Origin: a bacterium
Lineage (GTDB): Bacteria; Planctomycetota; Planctomycetia; Isosphaerales; Isosphaeraceae
DNA length: 64,000 nt
Reading direction: 5' to 3'
NCBI GenBank assembly: GCA_016125085.1
Contig: WGMM01000018.1
Span: 62,001 to 126,000 of the forward strand
The notes below the pieces were generated by a model. The model did not search any database and was not told the origin of the DNA. It worked only from the letters and a program-made list of their open reading frames with translations. Below are positions 19,463 through 27,698 of the stretch, piece after piece. Each line of letters starts with the position of its first letter. Position 1 is the stretch's first letter. A program made the translations under genes and the position numbers.

Positions 19463-20593
19463 TCAGACGCTCGCGGTGGTCTTTTCCGACAGGCCGAATG
19501 AGAGGGTCATGCCCGCTCCACCGGGACCGTTGACGATCGTGACGTTCGGCTCGGGCGATTCGATGAAATAAGGCTTGAGCGGGTGTTTGGCGTAGGTGCC
19601 GTTCCAGTGCGTGTGGATTCGTAAGTCATTGGTTTTGAGGAAAGTCGCCAGATATCGCAGGATCAGGTCGTCGATCCGGGTCTTGTCGTAAGGTTCGATG
19701 GCATCGTCGTATTCGTGCGAATCGCCGATCGTGATCTCGCCGGTGCCCTGCTGGCTGACGAGCACATGGATGCCGTAAAGCTCGTATTCCGGCATTTCCT
19801 GGGCGAAACGCCGGCGCATCGCGGCCAGGCTCGGGCAATGGGCGAACGACTTGTAATGCCCCAAAGTCAAACCGGCGGCGAGCATCGGGCCGATCCGTTC
19901 GCCGGCCGTGAGTGCCGTGGCTCGCATCATCTGAAGCTTGCACTTGATGAGCCCTGAAGCGGCGAAAATCTCCGGATAGAGCGTTTCGAAGTCTTCGCCG
20001 GAGCAGATCCAGACGTGTCCAGGCTTGATCGATTCGCCCGGGCCGACACGCCAGCGGCCGTTGGCCAGCGGCAGCGCCGTCGCGCCGAAGCGGAATTCGA
20101 CGCCATAAGTCCGGTTCAGCCAGGCGGGCAATTCCCAGATGACCTGGCGCGGGTCCACGCCGATTTCCGTCTCGCTCCACAAGCCGCATTCCAGCCCCTG
20201 GGTGTGTACACGTGGCACCCTGCGCCCGATTTCGGCCGGGGTGAGGATCCTGCGCATGGAGGCGACATCGGGCGAATTCGCGGCCGTTTGTGACTGGTAT
20301 TCCTCAAGGACGGCGGCTTCGTCCGGGTGATAGGCCAGGTGCAGGCTGCCGGTCGTATCGTGCCACAGGCCGGCTTCGCGAACGACCGCGAGCCAGTGCC
20401 CCCGGCTGGCGACAGCCATGTTCTCCATCTCGCCGGTGGGCTGCCCGATCGGCCAGACCATGCCGAAATTCCGGCATGAAGCGCCCATCGCCTTGCGGCC
20501 GCGTTCGACAACCGTCACGCGCCGGCCTTTGCGGGCCAGGTGGTAAGCATGTGTCAGACCGAGAATACCAGCACCGACGACGAGATCGTCCAT
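19463..20593 (-). CDS. FAD-dependent oxidoreductase, TIGR03364-like
   Basis: Flavoprotein of the DAO fold, 376 residues. The dinucleotide-binding motif is at the extreme N-terminus (VVGAGILGLTHAYHLARKGRRVTVVER), followed by GASCRNFGMVWPIGQPTGE, which recalls the TIGR03364 group. Known members occur beside phosphonate-metabolism genes and are thought to oxidise aminoalkylphosphonates or similar amines. No phosphonate gene lies nearby here, so the substrate stays open. The C-terminus has the usual glycine-rich FAD contact (VNGPGGAGMTLSFGL). The ATG at 20593 places the GxGxxG motif correctly and has GGAG 5 bases upstream; the frame is open to 20752 but that extension would overlap the divergent DUF1080 gene. 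Confidence 0.85.
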   Translation of the reverse strand: MDDLVVGAGILGLTHAYHLARKGRRVTVVERGRKAMGASCRNFGMVWPIGQPTGEMENMAVASRGHWLAVVREAGLWHDTTGSLHLAYHPDEAAVLEEYQSQTAANSPDVASMRRILTPAEIGRRVPRVHTQGLECGLWSETEIGVDPRQVIWELPAWLNRTYGVEFRFGATALPLANGRWRVGPGESIKPGHVWICSGEDFETLYPEIFAASGLIKCKLQMMRATALTAGERIGPMLAAGLTLGHYKSFAHCPSLAAMRRRFAQEMPEYELYGIHVLVSQQGTGEITIGDSHEYDDAIEPYDKTRIDDLILRYLATFLKTNDLRIHTHWNGTYAKHPLKPYFIESPEPNVTIVNGPGGAGMTLSFGLSEKTTASV

Positions 20594-20750
20594 TTCGACT
20601 CCGCGTGATTCCTGCCGCACCGCTGCGCATGTGAGGCATCGATCTGGTATTATGAACTCGACATCGCTTTGCCGCAATCTGGCCCGCACTTCGAATTGAC
20701 TAGGGAAGGCCGGGCGATTTTGACCGACGCACCGGGAGTAACGCCTGATC

Positions 20751-21389
20751 ATGACGCCCAGTATCCTTCGCTCGCTCTGTGCCTCGCTGGCGGGTTTGTG
20801 CCTCGCCTTCGCAGTTTCGGAAGCTCAGGAAGCCGATTTCGTCGAGCTTTTCGACGGCAAGACGACTAACGGCTGGACCAAGCCATACGACTGGGGCGAC
20901 GTGAAGGTGGAAGGCGGCCAGATCCACCTGACCGGGTCGAAAAAGTTCTTTCTCGTCACCGAAAAGACATACCGCAATTTCGTTCTGGAAGGCGAAGTCT
21001 ACTGCCCCGTCGGCGGCAACAGCGGCTTCCAGTTCCGTTGCCACTACATGCCGAACAAACTGTGGGGCTATCAGGCCGAAGTGGACACTTCGGACCGCAA
21101 ATGGGCCGGTGGGTTGTACGACGAAGGCCGGCGGGCCTGGCTGGTCAACCTCAAGGACAAGCCCGAAGCCCAGGCGGCTTTCAAGAACGGCGAATGGAAC
21201 CAGTATCGCATCGAGGCTGTCGGCGACCACCTCAAAATCTTCGTCAACGGCGTTCAGACGGTCGACTTTCATGACTCGATGGACGCCGAAGGCCACATCG
21301 CGATCCAGCATCACGGCGAAAAGGGCCTGACTTACAAATTCCGCAATCTGCGGGTCAAAGTTCTGCCGGACTCGACGTCGTCCAAGTGA
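20751..21389 (+). CDS. exported DUF1080 (3-keto-disaccharide hydrolase-like) protein
   Basis: Secreted protein of 212 residues: a signal peptide (about residues 1-25, ending near SEAQEA) and one DUF1080 domain. The characteristic starting motif is present (FVELFDGKTTNGWT), as are NSGFQFRCHY, the central GEWNQYRIEAVGDHLKIFVNG and the final HHGEKGLTYKFRNLRVK. The fold is a concanavalin-like beta sandwich; members described as 3-keto-glycoside hydrolases cleave oxidised sugars. Numerous copies in planctomycetes suggest polysaccharide-related roles. A second member is encoded at 59006-59653. The stop codon abuts the ATG of the RluA gene, so the two are co-transcribed despite unrelated roles. Confidence 0.93.
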   Translation: MTPSILRSLCASLAGLCLAFAVSEAQEADFVELFDGKTTNGWTKPYDWGDVKVEGGQIHLTGSKKFFLVTEKTYRNFVLEGEVYCPVGGNSGFQFRCHYMPNKLWGYQAEVDTSDRKWAGGLYDEGRRAWLVNLKDKPEAQAAFKNGEWNQYRIEAVGDHLKIFVNGVQTVDFHDSMDAEGHIAIQHHGEKGLTYKFRNLRVKVLPDSTSSK

Positions 21390-22457
21390 ATGACGTCATC
21401 GTCTCAGCCCCGAAAGAGCAACCAAGTGACCGAAGCCGGCCAGGACTTTTCGAAACCGGAATCGGCGGAATCGAACGCCGAATCGTCTGAGATTTCTGCA
21501 TCGACGGCCGATGACACTGCCGATTCTCCATCCGAACTGCGTCTGGACAAACTCGTCGCCGAGCGGTTCGCCCTGTCTCGCCGCGCGGCGATGGAGGCGG
21601 TCGTCAATGGCCGGGTGGACGTCGAAGGCCACGTCTGCCAGGAACCCGGGCGGCTCCTGCCGTTCGACGTTACCCTGCACCTGGACATGAACCGTCCCAA
21701 GGCGCGGCGAATCGTCGACGCTCCGGTTCAGGTTCTTTTCGAAGACGAACACCTGGCCGTGATCCTCAAACCGCCGGGGGTTGCCACGACGCCCTCCGCC
21801 GATTGGGAGAGCGATACTGTCATCGCACGTGTGGAGCGATACTTTCGGCTGCGTCACGGCGGCAAGCCTTATGTGGGTGTCGTGCACCGGCTGGACCGCG
21901 ACACTTCAGGCGTCATGATCTTCGCCAAAAAGCCGGATGTCACGCGGATGCTGCAGGAAACCTGGAAAAAGCACGAAATGCGCCGGGAGTATCTGGCGAT
22001 CGTCATGGGCGAGCCGGCGCGAGACAGCGTGACTTGCCGAAGGGCGATCGTCGACTCCGGCGTGCGCCGGCGCACGATGGCGCGGGAAGGCGAACAAGGT
22101 CAATCGGCCGTCACCCACGTGGAAGTCGTCGAGCGCCTTTCGCGTCGCGGGACACTGGTACGATGCATTCCCGAAACCGGACGGACGCACCAGATCCGGC
22201 TGCACCTCATGTCGCTCGGCTGCCCCGTGTTCGGCGACGATATGTACGGCAAAAAGACCAGGCGAGATCAAGTCAAACCGCCCCGGCTGTGCCTTCATGC
22301 CGCACGGTTGAGCTTCGCACACCCTGTCACGGGCGAGTCGATGGATTTCGACACCCAGTTGCCCGACGACATGGCCCGCTTCTCCGTAGCCCTTTCGAAG
22401 CACGAACGCAAGCAGGATCGCGGCCGTGCCCGGCGTGCCGAGCAGGACGAAGGCTGA
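21390..22457 (+). CDS. RluA-family pseudouridine synthase
   Basis: RNA uridine isomerase of 355 residues. After an acidic, Ser/Glu-rich N-terminus, an S4 RNA-binding domain (about 47-100, LRLDKLVAERFALSRRAAME) is followed by the catalytic domain with VHRLDRDTSGVMIFAKK, whose Asp is the catalytic residue. The final RTHQIRLHLMSLGCPVFGD motif is standard. The domain order matches RluD or RluC, which modify 23S rRNA, but the exact uridine cannot be assigned. The ATG at 21390 directly follows the DUF1080 stop codon; a GTG at 21426 is an alternative start. The C-terminal 30 residues are basic and may contact RNA. Confidence 0.93.
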   Translation: MTSSSQPRKSNQVTEAGQDFSKPESAESNAESSEISASTADDTADSPSELRLDKLVAERFALSRRAAMEAVVNGRVDVEGHVCQEPGRLLPFDVTLHLDMNRPKARRIVDAPVQVLFEDEHLAVILKPPGVATTPSADWESDTVIARVERYFRLRHGGKPYVGVVHRLDRDTSGVMIFAKKPDVTRMLQETWKKHEMRREYLAIVMGEPARDSVTCRRAIVDSGVRRRTMAREGEQGQSAVTHVEVVERLSRRGTLVRCIPETGRTHQIRLHLMSLGCPVFGDDMYGKKTRRDQVKPPRLCLHAARLSFAHPVTGESMDFDTQLPDDMARFSVALSKHERKQDRGRARRAEQDEG

Positions 22458-22475
22458 ATCCTCGAAGGCGTTCGA

Positions 22476-22910
22476 TTACTCTGACCCGCCACCCTCACCC
22501 CACACGCTGACCGTCAGGCGGCGGTTATGGGGCGCGTGGCGATGTTCGTAGACGAAGACGCCCTGCCAGGTGCCCATGTCGATCTCGCCACCCACCAGGG
22601 GGATCGTCAGCGAATTGGTCGTGAGGATCGACCGGATATGGGCCGGCATGTCGTCAGGGCCTTCGTCGGTGTGCACGAAGCGTTTGTCGCCGTCGGGGGC
22701 CAGTGTCGCGAAGAAGACTTCCAGATCTCTGCGGACTTCCGGCTCATAGTTTTCGCACAGGATCAGCGAGGCCGAAGTGTGATGCAGGAAGATGTTGCAC
22801 AAGCCTTCGGCAACGCCCGATTCGCCGACGAACCGGCGCACCTGATCGGTGATCTCGTAAGTGCCCCGGCCCCGTGTCGAGATTCGGGCCTGAAACCGTT
22901 TCATCAGCAT
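22476..22910 (-). CDS. YjbQ / UPF0047 family protein
   Basis: Protein of 144 residues of the YjbQ family, members of which show weak thiamine-phosphate synthase activity. Motifs: NIFLHHTSASLILCENYEP (the conserved HHTSA), HTDEGPDDMPAHIRS (the conserved DxxDMPAH) and GTWQGVFVYEHRH (WQGI-like), ending in VSVWG. The full single-domain length is present. The ATG at 22910 is chosen; a second ATG two codons later is equally possible, and the frame stays open to 22997 without family resemblance. It converges with the rluA gene across 18 bases and diverges from the phosphatase gene. The physiological role of the family is unclear. Confidence 0.93.
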   Translation of the reverse strand: MLMKRFQARISTRGRGTYEITDQVRRFVGESGVAEGLCNIFLHHTSASLILCENYEPEVRRDLEVFFATLAPDGDKRFVHTDEGPDDMPAHIRSILTTNSLTIPLVGGEIDMGTWQGVFVYEHRHAPHNRRLTVSVWGEGGGSE

Positions 22911-23018
22911 GTTCGAACTCTTGTCGTGACGAGTCGGGCGGCCGGCGCCGAAGCGAATCGAAGTTCCGTCTGCGTTCGTCGTTGATCGAGATCGCATCGA
23001 GGACCGTTTCAGTCGACC

Positions 23019-23046
23019 TTGAGCGATTACCGAAAATGATTATAGT
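23019..23046 (+). promoter_or_regulatory. promoter of the exported phosphatase gene
   Basis: TTGAGC (23019-23024) and TATAGT (23041-23046) with 16-base spacing lie about 50 bases upstream of the start at 23095. Both boxes are close to consensus. Confidence 0.5.
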
Positions 23047-23094
23047 GCGGCGAACGTCGCGGGTATATCGGCGAGGTCGCCGGCACGAAGGAAC

Positions 23095-23772
23095 GTGAGC
23101 ACCGACATGAATGCGAATCGAAGGAAGTGGCTGAGAGGCGCTCTTGGCGTCGCTGTGGGCGGCGTCGCCGCTGAACAGACCTGGCGGCACGGTCACGATT
23201 ACGTTCTGCCCCGCGAGTTCATGGTCGTCGAGCCGGGCAAGGTCTATCGCGGCGGCTGGCAGAAGCCCTGGCCTCTGCGCCGGATCATCCGTGAAAACAA
23301 GATCAGAACGATCGTCGCCCTGGCACACCCGGATTCACATCCGCTTGTCGCCATGGAGAAGCGGATCTGCGAAGAGACGGGCGTTCGCTGGGTCCATTTG
23401 CCGATTCACGACATTCGTGGCGACGATACCAGGACGTTCGTCTCGGACCAGCTCGAAAAGGCTGCCAAAATCATCGGCGATCCGGCGAATCAGCCGGTGT
23501 TCTTCCATTGTCACCATGGCGTGAACCGCGCCAGTATGGCCCATATCGCCTACCGTACCATGATGTGCGGATGGTCGCTGGACGACGCACAGAAGGAAGT
23601 CGCCAGCCAGTTCGGGCTCGTGCGGGTCAACCATGGCCCCGATTACCGCCATATGGAGCGGTTTTACGACGAGCGAGTCGTTCCCTACCGCCTGGCTCAC
23701 AAGCAGAAGCCCGCCAGCGAAGAACCCGCCGCCGAATCGGCCAGCACCGCTAAAGACTCCGTCGTGCGGTAA
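23095..23772 (+). CDS. Tat-exported tyrosine/dual-specificity phosphatase-like protein
   Basis: Protein of 225 residues. The N-terminus has twin arginines before a hydrophobic stretch (NRRKWLRGALGVAVGGVAA), so it is probably exported by Tat. The remainder is a cysteine phosphatase domain: Cys139 and Arg145 in FHCHHGVNRAS fit the CX5R signature, and Asp106 or Asp111 (IHDIRGDDTR) could be the general acid. Substrates could be phosphotyrosine, other phosphate esters or inositol phosphates. The tail (EEPAAESAS) is flexible. The GTG at 23095 has GAAGGA close upstream; an ATG at 23107 is an alternative and keeps the Tat motif. It has its own promoter and terminator. Confidence 0.85.
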   Translation: MSTDMNANRRKWLRGALGVAVGGVAAEQTWRHGHDYVLPREFMVVEPGKVYRGGWQKPWPLRRIIRENKIRTIVALAHPDSHPLVAMEKRICEETGVRWVHLPIHDIRGDDTRTFVSDQLEKAAKIIGDPANQPVFFHCHHGVNRASMAHIAYRTMMCGWSLDDAQKEVASQFGLVRVNHGPDYRHMERFYDERVVPYRLAHKQKPASEEPAAESASTAKDSVVR

Positions 23773-23797
23773 TTCTCCGGTAATCCACGAACGATCG

Positions 23798-23834
23798 AAA
23801 CCGGCGGTTCGGAATCCCGATCCGCCGGTTTTAT
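23798..23834. terminator. bidirectional terminator between phosphatase and metalloprotease genes
   Basis: AAACCGGCGG (23798-23807) pairs with CCGCCGGTTT (23822-23831), and TCGG with CCGA inside it, around the loop AATC. Ts follow on the plus strand, and the A run ahead of the stem gives Ts on the minus strand. The two flanking genes converge here. Confidence 0.85.
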
Positions 23835-23890
23835 GGTGATTGACTTCGCCGAAATATCGCGACTTCGGTCGGACGAAAGCTGGCGAGAGA

Positions 23891-25915
23891 TCAGCGGCGA
23901 ATCGTGCCAGGCCGGTCGGTCGAAATGTCGCTCGCGATTCTTGGTGTCAAAGGCCGGGCGAACCTTTTGCCGGAGACATCATCCGCCCACGAAAAAACAG
24001 GCCTGCCCGAATCGTCGTGTGCGACGACCTTCCAGCGCATCGGTTCGGACGACTCGGGCGCGAAGGCCACTTCGATCGGAGCCGAGACGAGGCTTTGCCC
24101 CGGCAGAATCGTGATCGACCCCAACGAACTGGCGAGCGTCAGAAGGTCGAAAAATCCGCGACGCTGCCGGAGTTCTCGTGCATCCAGGCCAGGCAGCGGG
24201 CTTTCCCAGGCCGCAGCCTGAATTTTCAGGCTCCTCGAAGGATCCCGGTTCGTCAGGCGAAGCCGCACCGTCGACTTCCCGTCCGGCCGCGTTTCGCCCG
24301 TCGAAATGACTTCGAAGTCGAGCCCCCGGTGCATGTCTTTCAGCGGTATGGCCGTGACCTGAATTCTGGCTTCGGCCGGTGCGTCAACTTTCAACTCGAT
24401 CGTATCTGGCATCGGCCCGGAATCGGGCGGCGAAATGCGGAACAGTCGCACGGCCGTTCCTTCGGAAGTCCATTCGGCAACGCACGGCAGGCCGTCGGCT
24501 TCGAGCGACAACTCGCTGGCCCTCGGCACTCCGACCAGCCAGTCGTCACGCAAGGCCTGATCGCGGACCTTGTCGAAAGCGATCTGCCCGGAGGCCTGCG
24601 TCATCAGTTCGACTGTCCAGGATCGAAACAGGCTTTCGAACGGAGTACCTGTCGCATCTTCCAGATTGGCCACGCCGGTTTTCGAACCGGTGATCAGCTT
24701 CGCCGGCAGGTCATCGCCGAATCGCTCCCGGCACCAGTCCAGGAACAGAAACGCAGCGCCTCGATGCCCGTGCGACCGCCCATGTGCCAGTCCGATCTGA
24801 TCGTTAACCACCAGCCGGTGCCTTTGCGGCTCGGCCAGAAATTCCGCGATGCGATAATCAAGATTCTCCCAGTTGTCGTCGATCCACCGTTCGCTCAGGT
24901 GAGCCAGACCTTCGTCCAGCCACGAATCCTCAATCTCGGCAGCCTTGCCCTGCCCGGCTCCAGCCGCACGCGCCGAGGCAATGACGGCATGCGTAAACTC
25001 GTGTGCCAAAAGGCTTTTCAGAAACGGGCCGGCTTGCACCCGGCTGTTGACGTAAATCATGTCGCATGCATGGCTTCGGGGATAAGCTCCCCAGCGTTCG
25101 AAGTCGGAGGCCCGGACGAACCCGTCCAGTACCGCCGTGCCTTCGGCCATTCGGCTCAGCACCTGACTCACGAGAATCGTAAGCCGTCCGTCGCCGTCGG
25201 TGTCCGCGACATCGCCGATACGCGGAGTCAGGCGGCTGGGGATCAATTCGTCGATCACTTCGACGATCGAGTCCAGAGCTTCTGGCGAAACCGTCGCGAG
25301 ATCCCGTTCGTCAACGTAAATGGCAACTTTCTCGCCACTTCGGGTTAGCCGGCCGTCGATCGTTTCGTAAAAGGCCTGATCATTGGCATCGCCCGCGAAA
25401 GTCTGAATCGCGAATTCCCGTCGTTCCCGCGCTGGAGCAAGAGCGGCTGGCCTGGTCAGGTTGCGGTGCTTTGCGACGACATGCTTTTCACTGTCCGGGG
25501 GACCCGGGTTTCGTCCTACGGGTGGAAGTGCGACAAGTTGATCGGTCGAAGCAGGACCGCCTGTCGGGCGGGCATGAATACGAACCCGGTGGCGTGATTC
25601 GCCCTGAGACCCGATTCCGACGGCGACAAGCCAGCCGCTTTTCGCATCCTGAGTCGGCAGGGACCAGCGCCCGCCTGAGCCGTTTACCTTAAGCTCGAAC
25701 GCCTCGGGTGTTCCGGCGCCTGGAGCTTGCGGAGCGAGCTTCGCCAGGTCTGTCTTTCGGTCGGTGTGGCTCGTCGGGGTCGTCTGCGAATCCGTAGTGG
25801 CGTCTTCTTTCGGTGCGATCGACCGATCCAGGGCGAGGCCTGGCGCGAAGGGCAACAACCCGGCCGCCAGAGCGATCGTCGAACAAAGGCTTCGCCGCTT
25901 CTGGACTATCCGCAC
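23891..25915 (-). CDS. secreted zinc metalloprotease (HEFTH motif)
   Basis: Exported protein of 674 residues. A signal sequence (RRSLCSTIALAAGLLPFAPGLA) precedes a low-complexity linker (Ser/Thr/Asp/Lys), a beta-rich region, then a gluzincin-like protease core. His305, Glu306 and His309 form HEFTH, and DSWLDEGLAHLSE about 25 residues later supplies the third zinc ligand. The stretch DVADTDGDGRLTILVSQV may bind calcium. This arrangement resembles the M30 hyicolysin-type family, but I would not fix the family. The C-terminal 220 residues look like beta-sandwich domains. The GTG at 25915 is chosen because GGGAGG lies 8 bases upstream; an in-frame GTG at 25948 has its Shine-Dalgarno far too close. 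Confidence 0.85.
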   Translation of the reverse strand: MRIVQKRRSLCSTIALAAGLLPFAPGLALDRSIAPKEDATTDSQTTPTSHTDRKTDLAKLAPQAPGAGTPEAFELKVNGSGGRWSLPTQDAKSGWLVAVGIGSQGESRHRVRIHARPTGGPASTDQLVALPPVGRNPGPPDSEKHVVAKHRNLTRPAALAPARERREFAIQTFAGDANDQAFYETIDGRLTRSGEKVAIYVDERDLATVSPEALDSIVEVIDELIPSRLTPRIGDVADTDGDGRLTILVSQVLSRMAEGTAVLDGFVRASDFERWGAYPRSHACDMIYVNSRVQAGPFLKSLLAHEFTHAVIASARAAGAGQGKAAEIEDSWLDEGLAHLSERWIDDNWENLDYRIAEFLAEPQRHRLVVNDQIGLAHGRSHGHRGAAFLFLDWCRERFGDDLPAKLITGSKTGVANLEDATGTPFESLFRSWTVELMTQASGQIAFDKVRDQALRDDWLVGVPRASELSLEADGLPCVAEWTSEGTAVRLFRISPPDSGPMPDTIELKVDAPAEARIQVTAIPLKDMHRGLDFEVISTGETRPDGKSTVRLRLTNRDPSRSLKIQAAAWESPLPGLDARELRQRRGFFDLLTLASSLGSITILPGQSLVSAPIEVAFAPESSEPMRWKVVAHDDSGRPVFSWADDVSGKRFARPLTPRIASDISTDRPGTIRR

Positions 25916-26036
25916 AGCGATGGCCTCCCTGCCGATCGACCGTTCCACTCCCCTGAGTGTTTCGGCTCAATGCGGCATTCGGCTTGAACATCACGTCAGC
26001 GGCAGGGGCTGATCCTGGCCAGATCGGGTACGTGCG

Positions 26037-27650
26037 TCAGGCCTTATCGGGCTTGCGACCGATGTTCCACCAGCGGCCCGCGGAGACCTCGAACTCGCGT
26101 CCTGCTGCGAACTTGGGCGACTTCGCCAAGGGGTCTTCAGGCCATTCCTTCAAGCCCCAGCTGCCCCATTTCGTATATTCTCCCACCGAGGCGAAAAGGC
26201 AGATCGGACCGCCGCCCGCGTCGCGCCAGTTCGTCAGATAATCGGCGTAAATGCGTTTCATGTCCGGATGCCGGTTCGCGGCATGGAACAATTCCGTGAG
26301 TTTTTCCCGATTTTCGGCACCCGAATGGCCGACAAGGTGCTGGCCCGCTTCATAAGCCGCCAGCGGAAGCCCATATTTTTTCGAAACTTCGAGCGAACCC
26401 TCGACCGACTTGCGGCTCTCCCTCGCGGCTTCGGCCACTTTCGGCATGAATTCCGCTAGAGTCATTTTTTCGACGGTCTCGGCATTTTTCGGGTCGCCGA
26501 AATCATTGCCGAAATAGGGCGCGATCGCGAGAGCGTCCGCAGAGCGGAAGGCGTCCTGAAACGTAAGTACCGTTTCGCTCGTCCACGGATTGACCGACTG
26601 GGCTGATAGCACCCGAACGACTCGATGCTTCTGACCGCCGAAAACGTGGTCAAAAATCCGGAAGACCTGAACGGAGCGGACGGAATAGGCTTCGAGCTGC
26701 CCCTGATATTCGTTCCGGGGCGAGAAACGGCCGCGAACGCCCAGTTCGCGGAAATACCTGGCCTGCTTGAAGATCCCGTTCCAGGTTTCGTTCGATACCT
26801 CGACCCAGACGCGCAGGTCACCGTCGAGCTTTTCACGGATCAGGCCGGCCATTTTTTCGACGTAATCGTTGTCCGCCTGATGGGGAACGCACACCCAGGC
26901 GTCCACCCGCAGTACGTTGGCCAGGCGGATGATCGTTTCGAGCGGCGCGCCGCGGGTCGTCCATGTCGCGTCTTCGAGTTTCGGGCGATCCTTCCAGGAA
27001 ACCTGTTCGGAGTCGTTCGTCTCCATCCAGTCCATGAATCGAACGACCCCCATGCCGCGCCAGAGGTCAAGAAACTCTTTGCGAAACGGCTCTTCCGGGT
27101 CGAGCTTGCGCACACCTGGCGGCGTGATACGAATGTCACGCACCGGGTCATTCGGATCGGTCGCGTGGATCCGCAGCGATATTCCTTCGCCATGGCGCGC
27201 GACATCGAAGGCGGCCACTTGACCCGATTGCCCCACCAATCGAGCGTTCAGCCCCGTTTCGATTCGCCCCCTGCCCTTGAAGTCGATCCGGTATCGGCCT
27301 TCGGGGATGTGATCTCGCTGGTTCGTGTAGAGCAGCGTTTCGGCCCAGCAGCCAGGCTCAAGCCGTTTCACCCAACCGTGTTCGTCCAATTCCAGAGGTG
27401 GCCCCTGCCCGAATCGTTTTCCTTCAGCCTGACTGATCCACGTTCGTGCCAGCCGAAACGGGTCGACGAACGGATGCTCCCGGTTCCAGTCCTTCAAACC
27501 GGTCAGGTTGATGCCGAGGCCGCTGGCCGTCGGGGTTTTCACCGGCTCGGCCTGAGGGGAAGCAGCCGCGAAAGCCTGGGAGGCGGAACCGAGCGGCCCA
27601 GAGGCCGCGATAGCGGTGACATTCGATTCGAGAAATCGGCGGCGGTTCAT
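26037..27650 (-). CDS. Tat-exported glycoside hydrolase-like protein
   Basis: Protein of 537 residues beginning with a twin-arginine signal (MNRRRFLESNVTAIAASG). The middle and C-terminal regions look like a TIM-barrel glycosidase of clan GH-A: VWVEVSNETWN resembles the acid/base Asn-Glu at the end of strand 4, and LAAYEAGQHLVG would hold the nucleophile Glu of strand 7. Similar planctomycete proteins are often annotated as cellulose-binding proteins. The natural substrate is unknown. The ATG at 27650 has GGAG 9 bases upstream. It lies between dprA and the secreted metalloprotease gene on the same strand, 48 bases after dprA and 121 bases before the protease start. Confidence 0.8.
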   Translation of the reverse strand: MNRRRFLESNVTAIAASGPLGSASQAFAAASPQAEPVKTPTASGLGINLTGLKDWNREHPFVDPFRLARTWISQAEGKRFGQGPPLELDEHGWVKRLEPGCWAETLLYTNQRDHIPEGRYRIDFKGRGRIETGLNARLVGQSGQVAAFDVARHGEGISLRIHATDPNDPVRDIRITPPGVRKLDPEEPFRKEFLDLWRGMGVVRFMDWMETNDSEQVSWKDRPKLEDATWTTRGAPLETIIRLANVLRVDAWVCVPHQADNDYVEKMAGLIREKLDGDLRVWVEVSNETWNGIFKQARYFRELGVRGRFSPRNEYQGQLEAYSVRSVQVFRIFDHVFGGQKHRVVRVLSAQSVNPWTSETVLTFQDAFRSADALAIAPYFGNDFGDPKNAETVEKMTLAEFMPKVAEAARESRKSVEGSLEVSKKYGLPLAAYEAGQHLVGHSGAENREKLTELFHAANRHPDMKRIYADYLTNWRDAGGGPICLFASVGEYTKWGSWGLKEWPEDPLAKSPKFAAGREFEVSAGRWWNIGRKPDKA

Positions 27651-27698
27651 TCGAAGGCACTCCAGGAATCCGGATTCGTCGATCGATTCCGGCCGCGA

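Noticed and set aside
23840..25348. 502-residue plus-strand frame over the metalloprotease gene
   Set aside because: The opposite strand has a signal peptide, the HEFTH motif and a good ribosome site; this frame has none of these.
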